Source: Pseudomonadota bacterium
GTDB lineage: Bacteria; Pseudomonadota; Gammaproteobacteria; Steroidobacterales; Steroidobacteraceae
Direction: 5' to 3'
Assembly (NCBI GenBank): GCA_021820785.1
Contig: JAKADE010000239.1
Span: 1-5,289, forward strand
DNA length: 5,289 nt
Shown here: positions 1-5,289 of the stretch, piece after piece
Position numbering within the stretch: the stretch's first letter is position 1
How the letters are laid out: the number at the start of each line of letters is the position of its first letter
The notes under the pieces: generated by a model
Databases searched by the model: none
Told to the model about the DNA's origin: nothing
The model's input: the letters and a program-made list of their open reading frames with translations, nothing else
Translations under genes and position numbers: made by a program

Positions 1-279
1 GGATTGTTGCTCAGGGCCGAGAGCGACGGATACACCCCAAGAATCGATCACGGCAAGACTGAGTTCTGCACCCATCAGTCGTCTCTCTCGTACATTTCGC
101 AGCAGCAGTGCTTAGACCCCGGCGCCATGCAGAGCTGGCTGGAGCAGCGGGCGAGAGCGGCTCCGCCGAGCACCGCCTGGAGTTGCCGCCCATGTTCGAC
201 GGGCGGGACATATGAGCCGAGTCCGGCGAGCAACCCAAGTGAGCGTCCGGGGAACCCACCTTCCCGTTGAGACCCAACG
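1..279. other. No supportable gene at left edge
   Basis: Open frames exist on both strands, but none carries a recognisable motif, a Shine-Dalgarno site or a plausible protein composition. The + strand frame open from position 4 to 270 gives a low-complexity, Arg/Ser/Pro-rich translation typical of chance openness in GC-rich DNA. The stretch may be flanking DNA into which the adjacent IS66-type element once inserted. A truncated end of a gene lying to the left cannot be excluded. Confidence 0.4.
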
Positions 280-319
280 GTAAGAGCATACGTGTCCACC
301 AAATCCGCGGTGGACACGT
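280..319 (+). repeat. Possible IS66 left end with perfect 11-bp hairpin
   Basis: The sequence starting at 280 begins GTAAG, and many IS66-family terminal inverted repeats begin GTAA. Just inside lies a perfect inverted repeat, ACGTGTCCACC at 290-300 and GGTGGACACGT at 309-319, with an 8-nt loop. The hairpin ends 7 nt before the ATG of the decayed orfA at 327, so in an intact element it would sit in the leader of the first transposition gene. No matching right end (a sequence ending in TTAC) was found by eye between here and alkB, which fits an element whose 3' part is lost. The hairpin is directly seen; its assignment as an IS end is inferred. Confidence 0.5.
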
Positions 320-326
320 GAACACC

Positions 327-698
327 ATGATGATCGAACGACGACGGCGACGCCGGCACCGCGCAGAGTTTAAAGCCGAGGCGGTAGCGGCTTGTCCGCA
401 GCCGGGGGTATCGATCGCGGCGGTGGCGCTGGCATGGTCGGTGAACGCGAACCCGCTGCGTCGGTCGGCGGCGGAAGCTGACAGCGCGACAGGCGCGCCT
501 CGAAGGAACCCCCGTCCCAACGCACTGCCTCCCTCGATCGACGCCCAACGTTCCATTCCTCTGGCCGTGGAGAGCCCCTCGAGGTCGGACGCGCGGATTC
601 GACTCGAGATTCGGCGCGGTACGACAACGGTGAACGTGGAGTGGCCATCGGGCCTGCGCCGAGAACACCGGCACGGAGGTTCTTTTGCTCACCGATGA
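327..698 (+). pseudogene. tnpA: Decayed IS66-family OrfA (TnpA) remnant
   Basis: The frame starting at ATG 327 opens with a run of arginines, then RAEFKAEAVAACPQPGVSIA and a segment ending NANPLRR. This matches the N-terminal helix-turn-helix region of IS66-family OrfA, where family members usually read like EFKAxVVxAC-QPGVSIAAVA--NGLNAN-LRRW. Near residues 89-108 (counting from this ATG) the segment ARIRLEIRRGTTTVNVEWP matches the conserved OrfA C-terminal part. Signs of decay: the conserved Trp after LRR is Ser, the middle is unlike the family, and the usual end (an AAWLRELLR-like tail) is replaced by unrelated sequence before the stop at 696-698. The length, 123 codons, is near normal, so it decayed mainly by substitution plus a 3' break. 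No OrfB or OrfC sequence follows, so the element cannot move itself. The frame is open upstream to 267, but the homology starts at about 327. Confidence 0.75.
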
Positions 699-1042
699 TC
701 GGCTGCGCGCCCATCCCCTCCGAAAAAGTGCCAGACTCACTGCACGGGCCGAGAATCCGGCAAAATGCCCTCCAGAGGCGCTTGAACCCTGAACGCGTCG
801 GTGGAAGCGATCGACGGCGGCAGCGCGACCCTCGACGGGCTCCGGCGGGTCGGCATGGCTCGTTTTCTTTGGCAAGTTGACTCTGGGCGCGGGGACTACA
901 CCGCCCAGCGGTTCGCCACCCTGGGCAACCCGACCGTTGACGAACTCCTGGACGAGGCATAACGGCGGAGCTGAAGTCCTTCTTTCAAAAAGACGGCGTA
1001 TCCGGCCAACGCGCTCGGGCGGCGCACCCAATCCTCAACTGA
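661..1042 (+). pseudogene. Possible frameshifted, unidentified coding remnant
   Basis: Protein-like sequence moves through all three + frames in succession. The first segment (661-792) includes GTEVLLLTDDRLRAHPLRK. The second (about 786-962) includes MARFLWQVDSGRGDYTAQR and ends TVDELLDEA at TAA 960-962. The third (about 959-1042) reads ITAELKSFFQKDGVSGQRA and ends at TGA 1040-1042. The breaks fall where one frame ends and the next becomes plausible, as expected for a gene carrying two frameshifts. Balanced composition (hydrophobic, acidic and aromatic residues) sets these segments apart from the Arg/Pro/Ser-rich alternative frames. I do not recognise the family. It starts where the IS66 orfA homology stops and lacks a Shine-Dalgarno site. 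Chance openness in GC-rich DNA remains possible, particularly for the first segment. Confidence 0.3.
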
Positions 1043-1489
1043 GAGCTCCCCATGGCTTTCACTTCTATCGGCGCGAGACGGATGTGATCAACGCGACGGT
1101 CACGTTGGCACACCGTCCATGAGCATGCTGCGAACAAGTGAGCGTTGCCCGCTCGAGGATTGAGATCGGCGTATCGACCGAGCGGCAATTCAAAGCAGCG
1201 GAGCACCGCCGGGAGCGCCATCATGTCCACCAACGCCTTCACGCCGTGCCCGACGAGACCGACCATCGCTGTCATCGTGAGCCCTTCGGAAGTCCATGGG
1301 CCGGGCCCAAGGATGGAATAATTCAGTGGCCCGAGGCGGCCCCTCGAGCACTGCGCAAATAACGCACCGGGTCCGGGCCACGAGGATTGACCTCGATGAA
1401 TGGCGCCGTGCACGCTCGAGACTGCGGCGGCACCTGGCCCGTGACTCGCGCAATGCGCCACTCGATCCTTCACCGAATTCCCTCTCCAC
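1043..1489. other. Gene-poor stretch upstream of alkB
   Basis: No recognisable gene, RNA or promoter is seen in these 447 bases. Short + strand frames (for example 1138-1362 and 1223-1321) have no ribosome binding site and no recognisable motif. On the - strand a frame running from 1680 down to 985 is open across the whole stretch, but from about 1490 up it is simply antisense to alkB. Its lower part gives a moderately protein-like translation with no recognised domain. The stretch probably continues the eroded DNA to its left. Any alkB promoter should lie here, but no convincing -35/-10 pair was found. Confidence 0.45.
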
Positions 1490-2134
1490 ATGCTCGAACC
1501 CGACCTCTTCAGCCGGACCGCCGCCCCGATTCCCCTGCCCGAAGGGCTCACCTGGCTGGAAGGGTTCGCCCTCCCCTGCGAGGACGCGCTGCTGGAGGCG
1601 ATCGCCCGCATCACGACCGCGGCACCGTTGCGGCATCTGACGACCCCTGGTGGCCAGCAGATGTCCGTCGCCATGACCAATTGCGGCCCGCTGGGGTGGG
1701 TCTCGGACCGGCGGGGCTACCGCTACAGCGAGACGGATCCGCAAAGCGGTGAGCCCTGGCCCGCGCTGCCCGCCGCCTTTCGGGACCTGGCCGCGGCGGC
1801 GGCCCGGGCCGCCGGCTTTGCGCCCTTCGAGCCCGATGCCTGCCTGATCAATGCCTACGCCCCCGGTGCCCGCATGTCCCTGCACCAGGATCGGGACGAG
1901 CGCGATGTCAGCGCCCCCATCGTCTCGGTCTCGTTGGGGTTGCCCGCCATCTTCCTCTTTGGAGGGCAGACGCGCCGGGATCGGCCGCTGCGCCTCCCGC
2001 TGGCCCACGGCGACGTCGTCGTCTGGGGCGGTCCGGCGCGACTCGCCTTCCACGGGGTGGCGCCTGTCGCCGACGGGCAACACCCCAGGCTCGGACGCCA
2101 GCGCATCAACCTCACCCTGCGCCGGGCCCGCTAG
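1490..2134 (+). CDS. alkB: DNA oxidative demethylase AlkB
   Basis: This Fe(II)/2-oxoglutarate-dependent dioxygenase removes methyl groups from 1-methyladenine and 3-methylcytosine in DNA (and RNA), releasing formaldehyde and directly restoring the base. Its 214 residues match the 216 of E. coli AlkB closely. The N-terminal nucleotide-recognition part includes TPGGQQMSVAMTNCGPLGW (residues 52-70), with Trp70 and Tyr77 at the damaged-base contact positions. The jelly-roll core follows. Iron ligands are His132 and Asp134 (LHQDRDE) and His188. The 2-oxoglutarate contacts are Asn121, Tyr123, Arg205 and Arg211, each one residue on from its E. coli counterpart. The ATG at 1490 gives the expected N-terminus (MLEPDLF, compare MLDLF), although no clear Shine-Dalgarno site precedes it. 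It is not next to an ada gene, unlike in E. coli, and looks like a single-gene unit beside eroded IS66 DNA. All catalytic residues are present, so it should be active. Confidence 0.96.
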   Translation: MLEPDLFSRTAAPIPLPEGLTWLEGFALPCEDALLEAIARITTAAPLRHLTTPGGQQMSVAMTNCGPLGWVSDRRGYRYSETDPQSGEPWPALPAAFRDLAAAAARAAGFAPFEPDACLINAYAPGARMSLHQDRDERDVSAPIVSVSLGLPAIFLFGGQTRRDRPLRLPLAHGDVVVWGGPARLAFHGVAPVADGQHPRLGRQRINLTLRRAR

Positions 2135-2223
2135 TTCCGCACCGGACCTGCCGAATCAGCCGCTTGCGCACCGGGTACACGCAATGCCCAAGAACATGCC
2201 ATAGGTACATCTCGCGTACCGTC

Positions 2224-2257
2224 GCGGTTGCCACCACGGCAACGCTTGACCGATACT
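2224..2257 (+). promoter_or_regulatory. Candidate sigma-70 promoter with dyad, HiPIP gene
   Basis: TTGCCA at 2229-2234 (5 of 6 matches to TTGACA) and GATACT at 2252-2257 (4 of 6 matches to TATAAT) are 17 nt apart, the ideal spacing. Transcription would start near 2264, about 23 nt before the GTG start of the HiPIP gene. A stem-loop or operator-like dyad covers the -35 region: GTTGCC 2227-2232 pairs with GGCAAC 2238-2243, extended by GC/GC at 2224-2225 and 2244-2245 around one bulged G. Either element could be chance; the overlap would suit a repressor or activator site. Confidence 0.4.
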
Positions 2258-2275
2258 TGCCGCACCCGCCGATAT

Positions 2276-2280
2276 GGAGG
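2276..2280 (+). promoter_or_regulatory. Shine-Dalgarno site fixing the HiPIP GTG start
   Basis: GGAGG lies 6 nt before GTG 2287-2289. It decides between this GTG and the in-frame ATG at 2164, which has no such site and would put 41 extra residues ahead of the Tat signal. Confidence 0.85.
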
Positions 2281-2286
2281 TGTCCT

Positions 2287-2643
2287 GTGTCCGACTCGAA
2301 GAACCAAACTGATCCCTCTCGCCGCGCATTTCTCGCCTCGGCTGCCATCGCGGCATCCGTTGCGGTGGTCGGTCTGCGACCGCGTACCGCGTCTGCCGCC
2401 GGTGAGAAGCTGCCGCACTTGTCCGAGAGCGATCCACTCGCGAAGTCGCTGGGCTACCGTGCGCATGCCAGCAACGTCGACCGCAAGAAATTCCCGACGT
2501 TCAAGCCGGGAGACCGCTGCGCGACGTGCCGCTTCTTCCTCGGCACCCCCGGTGAGAAATCCGGCTATGCCGGCTGCCAGATTTATGCCGGCTACTCGGT
2601 CAGCGCCGACGGCTGGTGCGCGTCTTACAACGCTCGCAGCTGA
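2287..2643 (+). CDS. hip: High-potential iron-sulfur protein (HiPIP) precursor
   Basis: This is a small periplasmic electron carrier with one [4Fe-4S] cluster cycling between the 2+ and 3+ states. In photosynthetic and respiratory Proteobacteria such proteins carry electrons from the cytochrome bc1 complex to a reaction centre or terminal oxidase. The 118-residue precursor starts at GTG behind a well-spaced GGAGG. The N-terminus has a twin-arginine signal, SRRAFL (residues 11-16), a hydrophobic stretch (about 17-30), and a likely cleavage site after TASA (34-37), leaving about 81 residues, a normal HiPIP length. The cluster ligands are Cys78, Cys81, Cys97 and Cys111 in the family pattern C-x2-C-x15-C-x13-C, with aromatic residues around them (Phe83, Phe84, Tyr94, Tyr100, Trp110). 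Tat export fits folding and cluster insertion in the cytoplasm. No partner oxidase or photosynthetic gene is in the window, so the electron partners are unknown. It appears monocistronic, with its own promoter candidate and a hairpin downstream. Confidence 0.95.
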   Translation: MSDSKNQTDPSRRAFLASAAIAASVAVVGLRPRTASAAGEKLPHLSESDPLAKSLGYRAHASNVDRKKFPTFKPGDRCATCRFFLGTPGEKSGYAGCQIYAGYSVSADGWCASYNARS

Positions 2644-2661
2644 GCTGCTCTGAGGCCGAGC

Positions 2662-2688
2662 GCCGCTGCGGTCCTTGACCGCAGCGGC
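2662..2688. terminator. Strong hairpin between converging genes
   Basis: A perfect 12-bp inverted repeat, GCCGCTGCGGTC (2662-2673) and GACCGCAGCGGC (2677-2688), flanks a 3-nt CTT loop 18 nt after the HiPIP stop. It is very GC-rich but has no clear T-tract on the + strand side (CTCCTCGCATCTT follows). It is probably the HiPIP terminator and may also stop transcription arriving from the NiCoT gene on the other strand. Weaker dyads lie nearby at 2733-2750 (6-bp arms) and 2786-2803 (5-bp arms), the latter just beyond the NiCoT stop. Confidence 0.65.
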
Positions 2689-2807
2689 CTCCTCGCATCT
2701 TCACGCGAGCGGGCCGTTCCTCTCGAGCCACCCTGCGCACTTACGCGCAGCGATCGTGGCGCCGCTCGAACCCTCCTCCTGCCGTCCGGTCCGTGGCTAC
2801 CGGCCCG

Positions 2808-3824
2808 CTACGCCGTCTCGTAGCCGCCGAGCCGATAGAGCAGCACCGAGCCCCCCCATCCGAGCGCGAACAGCCCGACGATGGCGATCCCCACCGCACT
2901 ACAATGATGGTTCGCGGCGGCGACGAGCTGCCAGAGTGCGCCGTGCTGGCGCAGAGTGGTCCCGACGAGCCCCAGGACCTCGAGGCCGCCGATGCACAGA
3001 GCGACGAGCACGGACATCGCGGTCAGCGTCAGGTTGTAGTAGAGCGTGCGCACCGCCGGAATGAGCGCGCCGCCATAGGCGCTCACCATGGCCACGCTGT
3101 CGGCGGTGTCGATCAGCACCATGCCCGCGCAAAACAGCGCCGGGAGCACCAGCACCGCCCAGGGCGAAAGCCCGCGGGCGACGCTCAGCGCCGAGACGCC
3201 GAGCATTCCAATCTCCGTGGCCGTATCGAAGCCGAGGCCGAACAGCACGCCGACCCCGTACATCTGCCGGCTGTGGCCGATCAGGCCGAAGACGCGGCGC
3301 CACACCCGGGCGAGTAAACCGCCCGGCACGGGCGCAGCCGCTGCGAGCTCCACGCCCTGCCGTGCCGCACGCAACGCGCGCCACGTGCCGGCGAGGGTCG
3401 CCAGATTGGCCGCCGCGATCGCCCACAGAAAGATGGCCGAGACCGCCGCACTCAGCACGGTCCCGAAGGCCTTCAGATGCGCCAGCGCGCCGCTCAGGTG
3501 CACCGAGGCGATCACCACGGCCACGGTGAGACCTGTCACCACCGTAGAGTGGCCGAGTGAGAAGTACAGGCCCGCGGCCAGTGGATCGCGACCCCGCTGC
3601 AGCAGCTTGCGGGTGACGTTGTCGATGGCCGCAATGTGATCCGCATCGACCGCATGGCGCAGGCCGAAGCCGTACGCGAGCAGCGCCGTACCGAGGAGCA
3701 GCGGGTACGCGCGGAACACCAGCACGGCCCAGAGCCACGCCACACCGTTCCAGACGAGCAATCCGACGCCGAGCCGCACTGCCCGGCGGCGAACTGATCC
3801 GGCAGTCCACGACCCGAGTCGCAC
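2808..3824 (-). CDS. Nickel/cobalt transporter, NiCoT (HoxN/NixA) family
   Basis: This inner-membrane permease takes up Ni2+ and/or Co2+ for metalloenzymes such as urease, hydrogenase or cobalamin-dependent enzymes. Family signatures are all present (numbered from GTG 3830): RHAVDADHI at 58-66, whose His-x4-Asp-His in the second membrane helix is essential for transport in studied members; FSLGHSTVV at 90-98; LGFDTATEI at 199-207; and AGMVLIDTADS at 235-245, with Ser where many members have Gly. About eight hydrophobic segments are visible, and a polar loop near 150-190 separates the two halves. The length of about 340 residues is typical. The frame is open from GTG 3830, but GGAGG at 3831-3835 directly abuts that codon. 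GTG 3824 sits 6 nt from it, so I prefer 3824 (338 residues). The gene lies 152 nt downstream of the hydrolase gene on the same strand. Metal preference cannot be read from sequence; nearby Zur makes a link to zinc status possible. Confidence 0.93.
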   Translation of the reverse strand: MRLGSWTAGSVRRRAVRLGVGLLVWNGVAWLWAVLVFRAYPLLLGTALLAYGFGLRHAVDADHIAAIDNVTRKLLQRGRDPLAAGLYFSLGHSTVVTGLTVAVVIASVHLSGALAHLKAFGTVLSAAVSAIFLWAIAAANLATLAGTWRALRAARQGVELAAAAPVPGGLLARVWRRVFGLIGHSRQMYGVGVLFGLGFDTATEIGMLGVSALSVARGLSPWAVLVLPALFCAGMVLIDTADSVAMVSAYGGALIPAVRTLYYNLTLTAMSVLVALCIGGLEVLGLVGTTLRQHGALWQLVAAANHHCSAVGIAIVGLFALGWGGSVLLYRLGGYETA

Positions 3825-3830
3825 CGACAC

Positions 3831-3835
3831 CCTCC
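3831..3835 (-). promoter_or_regulatory. Shine-Dalgarno site deciding the NiCoT start
   Basis: On the - strand GGAGG is followed by GTGTCGGTG. The first GTG (3830) has zero spacing and could hardly be used. The second (3824) has the ideal 6-nt spacing. Confidence 0.7.
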
Positions 3836-3875
3836 GCGCGCCACCGCGTGGGCCGACCGATGCCGGTCCGCGGTC

Positions 3876-3893
3876 ACCTGTTCGAAATCAGGT
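3876..3893. repeat. Small dyad upstream of the NiCoT gene
   Basis: ACCTG (3876-3880) and CAGGT (3889-3893) flank the AT-richer TTCGAAAT, in an otherwise very GC-rich gap 41-58 nt before the GGAGG of the NiCoT gene. Its position suits an operator, but it matches no nickel or zinc regulator site that I know. The CTG-N8-CAG spacing differs from the CTG-N10-CAG of an E. coli LexA box. Confidence 0.25.
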
Positions 3894-3946
3894 TCACGCG
3901 ACTGTCGGATGGCGCGCCGGGCGCGTCCATACGGAGTAACCGATCC

Positions 3947-3970
3947 GCGCCGGCGCGCTCGCACCGGCGC
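3947..3970 (-). terminator. GC-rich hairpin after the hydrolase gene
   Basis: Seven-bp arms GCGCCGG (3947-3953) and CCGGCGC (3964-3970) surround a 10-nt loop, beginning 6 nt beyond the stop of the hydrolase gene on the - strand. No T-tract follows, so it may be a weak terminator or an mRNA-stabilising hairpin. If it terminates, the NiCoT gene needs its own promoter in the 152-nt gap. Confidence 0.35.
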
Positions 3971-3976
3971 ACTTGC

Positions 3977-4876
3977 TCAACGCCCTGCGCTCTGCACCGG
4001 GGAGTGCGGCCAGGGCGCCTCGAGGGCCTGGCGCGCGAGCGCGCTCATCACCTTGTACCCGTTGCGGTTCGGATGCACGCCGTCGTTGGAGAGGCTCTTG
4101 CGGAAGCGTCCGCTCGGGCTCACCAGATGCGCGTAGTAGTCGACGAAGCGCAGCCGATGCCGGGCGGCGTAGGCACGCAGCCAGGCGTTCAGCCGGCGGA
4201 TCTCGGCGGCCGGGTGGTACTTCGGTGCCCACCAGAAGCGCACCGCCGGCGGCATCGAGCCGATGATGACGTGGATGTGATGAGCCTCGGCCAGCGTCAC
4301 CATCGCGCGGATGTCATTCTCGTACTGCTGTTCGCTGGTCGGACCGGTGTTACCAGCGATATCGTTGGTACCGGCGAGGATCTGCACCACCTTCGGGTGC
4401 AGCGCAATCACGTCCGGCCAGAACCGCACCAGCATCTGGGCGCTCGTCTGGCCGCTAATGCCGCGGTCCACGATGCCGTGGGTGAAGAAGGCCGGTTCGG
4501 CGTCCGACCAGAAGTCCGTGATCGAATCCCCCATGAACACGACGCGCGCTCGGTGCGTCAGCGCCTCATCCGCAGCCTGGTAGCGGCACAGATCCGCCCA
4601 ATCCCGCGCCCGCTGGCGGTCTGCAGCGCGCTGCGCACTCGCCTTCTGCTGCGCCGACTGCGGCGGCAGCTGGAAGCGCGCACCGGGATGCAGAATCATG
4701 TGCATGAACGCCGGCCCCGGCGCGCCGCTCGGCGCACCCGCGCACGGATTGCCGCTCATCGCGGTGTAGGACGCGGAGCGCGCCTGCGCCCGCGGGGGGA
4801 CCGTCAGCACCGTGGCACAGGCCAGGGCACACAGTGCGAGGATCGCGCCTCGGGGCATCTTTCGGCTCTCAGTCAT
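3977..4876 (-). CDS. Secreted SGNH/GDSL-family hydrolase
   Basis: This is a serine esterase/lipase-type hydrolase, probably exported; the substrate is unknown. The 299 residues start at ATG 4876, 8 nt after GGAGG (4885-4889). A signal peptide is clear: charged start, hydrophobic ALCALACATVLTV (13-25) and likely cleavage after AQA (30-32). The SGNH blocks follow in order: I, VVFMGDSITDF with nucleophile Ser118; II, GISGQTS with Gly142; III, GTND with Asn171; V, DGVHP with Asp265 and His268 completing the catalytic triad. A preceding helical segment (about 72-108, rich in Ala, Gln and Arg) and two Cys residues (45 and 97, possibly a disulfide) lie before the catalytic fold. The overall pattern resembles GDSL lipases with a platelet-activating-factor acetylhydrolase-like fold. 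It starts 17 nt after zur ends and is very likely cotranscribed with it, though the family gives no metal-related reason for this. Confidence 0.92.
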   Translation of the reverse strand: MTESRKMPRGAILALCALACATVLTVPPRAQARSASYTAMSGNPCAGAPSGAPGPAFMHMILHPGARFQLPPQSAQQKASAQRAADRQRARDWADLCRYQAADEALTHRARVVFMGDSITDFWSDAEPAFFTHGIVDRGISGQTSAQMLVRFWPDVIALHPKVVQILAGTNDIAGNTGPTSEQQYENDIRAMVTLAEAHHIHVIIGSMPPAVRFWWAPKYHPAAEIRRLNAWLRAYAARHRLRFVDYYAHLVSPSGRFRKSLSNDGVHPNRNGYKVMSALARQALEAPWPHSPVQSAGR

Positions 4877-4884
4877 GTCGCAGT

Positions 4885-4889
4885 CCTCC
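4885..4889 (-). promoter_or_regulatory. Shine-Dalgarno site of the hydrolase gene
   Basis: GGAGG on the - strand lies 8 nt before ATG 4876, inside the 17-nt gap after zur. It supports this ATG over the in-frame ATG six codons later, which would be 26 nt away. Confidence 0.75.
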
Positions 4890-4893
4890 GTCG

Positions 4894-5289
4894 TCAGTCC
4901 GAATGCTCATCCGCCGGCGCGGGGCGCCGCCCGCGGCGTGCGCCGGCGCGGCAGCGCCCGCACAGTCCGGTCAGCTCCACGGCCCGCGCATCGATCGCAA
5001 ACCCATGCGCCGCGCCCAGCCGCTCGGCCGCCTCGGTGAGGCGCGCATCCTCGGTCTCCGCCACGCTCCCGCAGCCGCGGCAGATCAGCAGCTGCCCGGC
5101 ATGGGGCGCCGCCGGCGGCTCGGTGAGATCGCAGAGGATGAACGAGCGGGTGGATTCGAGCCGATGCACGAGCCCGGCCTCGATGAGGTACTCGAGCGCG
5201 CGGTAGATGCCGGCCGGCGTCGAGCGCCCATCCTCGGGACGCAGCCGCTCGAGCAGTTCGTAGGCGCTGAGCGCACGCCCCTCGAGGGC
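4894..5289 (-). CDS. zur: Fur-family zinc-uptake regulator Zur (5' end missing)
   Basis: This is a zinc-sensing dimeric repressor that, when zinc-loaded, shuts off zinc-uptake genes. The window holds its last 131 residues; the frame is open to the right edge, and roughly the first 35-40 residues of a typical Zur lie outside. Numbered from the edge, the recognition-helix part of the winged-helix domain reads STPAGIYRALEYLIEAGLVH (23-42), followed by the dimerisation domain. The structural zinc site is Cys70-x2-Cys73 and Cys110-x2-Cys113. Aligning from memory with E. coli Zur, the regulatory zinc ligands His77, Cys88, His96 and Glu111 correspond to His42, Cys53, His63 and Glu78, with a two-residue insertion between Cys53 and His63. 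That ligand set favours Zur over Fur or PerR. The tail after Cys113 is short and Arg-rich. The hydrolase gene follows 17 nt downstream. No Zur box could be identified by eye in the window. Confidence 0.9.
   Translation of the reverse strand, partial: ALEGRALSAYELLERLRPEDGRSTPAGIYRALEYLIEAGLVHRLESTRSFILCDLTEPPAAPHAGQLLICRGCGSVAETEDARLTEAAERLGAAHGFAIDARAVELTGLCGRCRAGARRGRRPAPADEHSD

Noticed and set aside
75..1031. Long - strand open frame (318 codons) across the left third
   Set aside because: It runs antisense through the recognisable IS66 orfA remnant, is Arg/Pro-rich, and shows no motif or ribosome site.
1190..2083. Long - strand open frame (297 codons)
   Set aside because: Mostly antisense to alkB, whose active-site residues are all conserved; the composition is Gly/Arg/Pro-rich.
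2164..2286. N-terminal extension of the HiPIP gene to the upstream ATG
   Set aside because: It has no ribosome site and would put 41 non-conserved residues ahead of a Tat signal. GTG 2287 has GGAGG at 6-nt spacing, and the promoter candidate lies inside the extension.
2793..3639. + strand open frames opposite the permease gene
   Set aside because: Antisense to a gene with clear NiCoT signatures; no independent evidence of coding.
3876..3893. Possible LexA box or tRNA T-arm fragment (CTGTTCGAAATCAG)
   Set aside because: CTG-N8-CAG does not have LexA spacing. The T-arm-like look has an 8-nt loop and no acceptor, anticodon or D-arm around it.
3848..5206. Very long + strand open frame (452 codons)
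   Set aside because: It lies antisense to the hydrolase and zur genes, both of which have full family motifs. The translation is Arg/His/Ala-rich with no domain, a typical GC-rich shadow.

Overview
This high-GC window (about two thirds G+C by eye) looks like a proteobacterial chromosome, most likely gammaproteobacterial. The support is an E. coli-type AlkB that keeps every catalytic residue, a Tat-exported high-potential iron-sulfur protein (HiPIP, typical of purple and related Proteobacteria), and an E. coli-like Zur. The genus cannot be fixed from this sequence.

Layout. Positions 1-1489 are a gene-poor, eroded stretch. It holds a decayed IS66-family orfA (about 327-698) behind a possible IS66 left end (from 280) and a perfect 11-bp hairpin (290-319). 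Next comes a stretch (661-1042) where protein-like sequence passes through three reading frames, probably a frameshifted, unidentified gene. About 450 bp of sequence with no recognisable gene follows. From 1490 the sequence is densely coding. On the + strand lie alkB (repair of alkylated DNA) and then a HiPIP precursor with its own promoter-like sequence, Shine-Dalgarno site and a strong downstream hairpin. On the - strand, converging on these and read from the right edge inward, lie a 5'-truncated zur (zinc-uptake repressor), a secreted SGNH/GDSL hydrolase 17 nt downstream of it, and, after a 152-nt gap, a nickel/cobalt permease of the NiCoT family.

How the genes relate. The - strand cluster pairs a zinc-sensing Fur-family repressor with a transition-metal permease, which suggests a metal-homeostasis locus. 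The hydrolase sits between them without an obvious metal role. alkB and the HiPIP gene appear to be independent single-gene units. I see no CRISPR array, RNA gene, toxin-antitoxin pair or defence operon, and nothing that clearly amounts to an undescribed system. The most useful leads are the Zur-hydrolase-NiCoT arrangement and the eroded left third.
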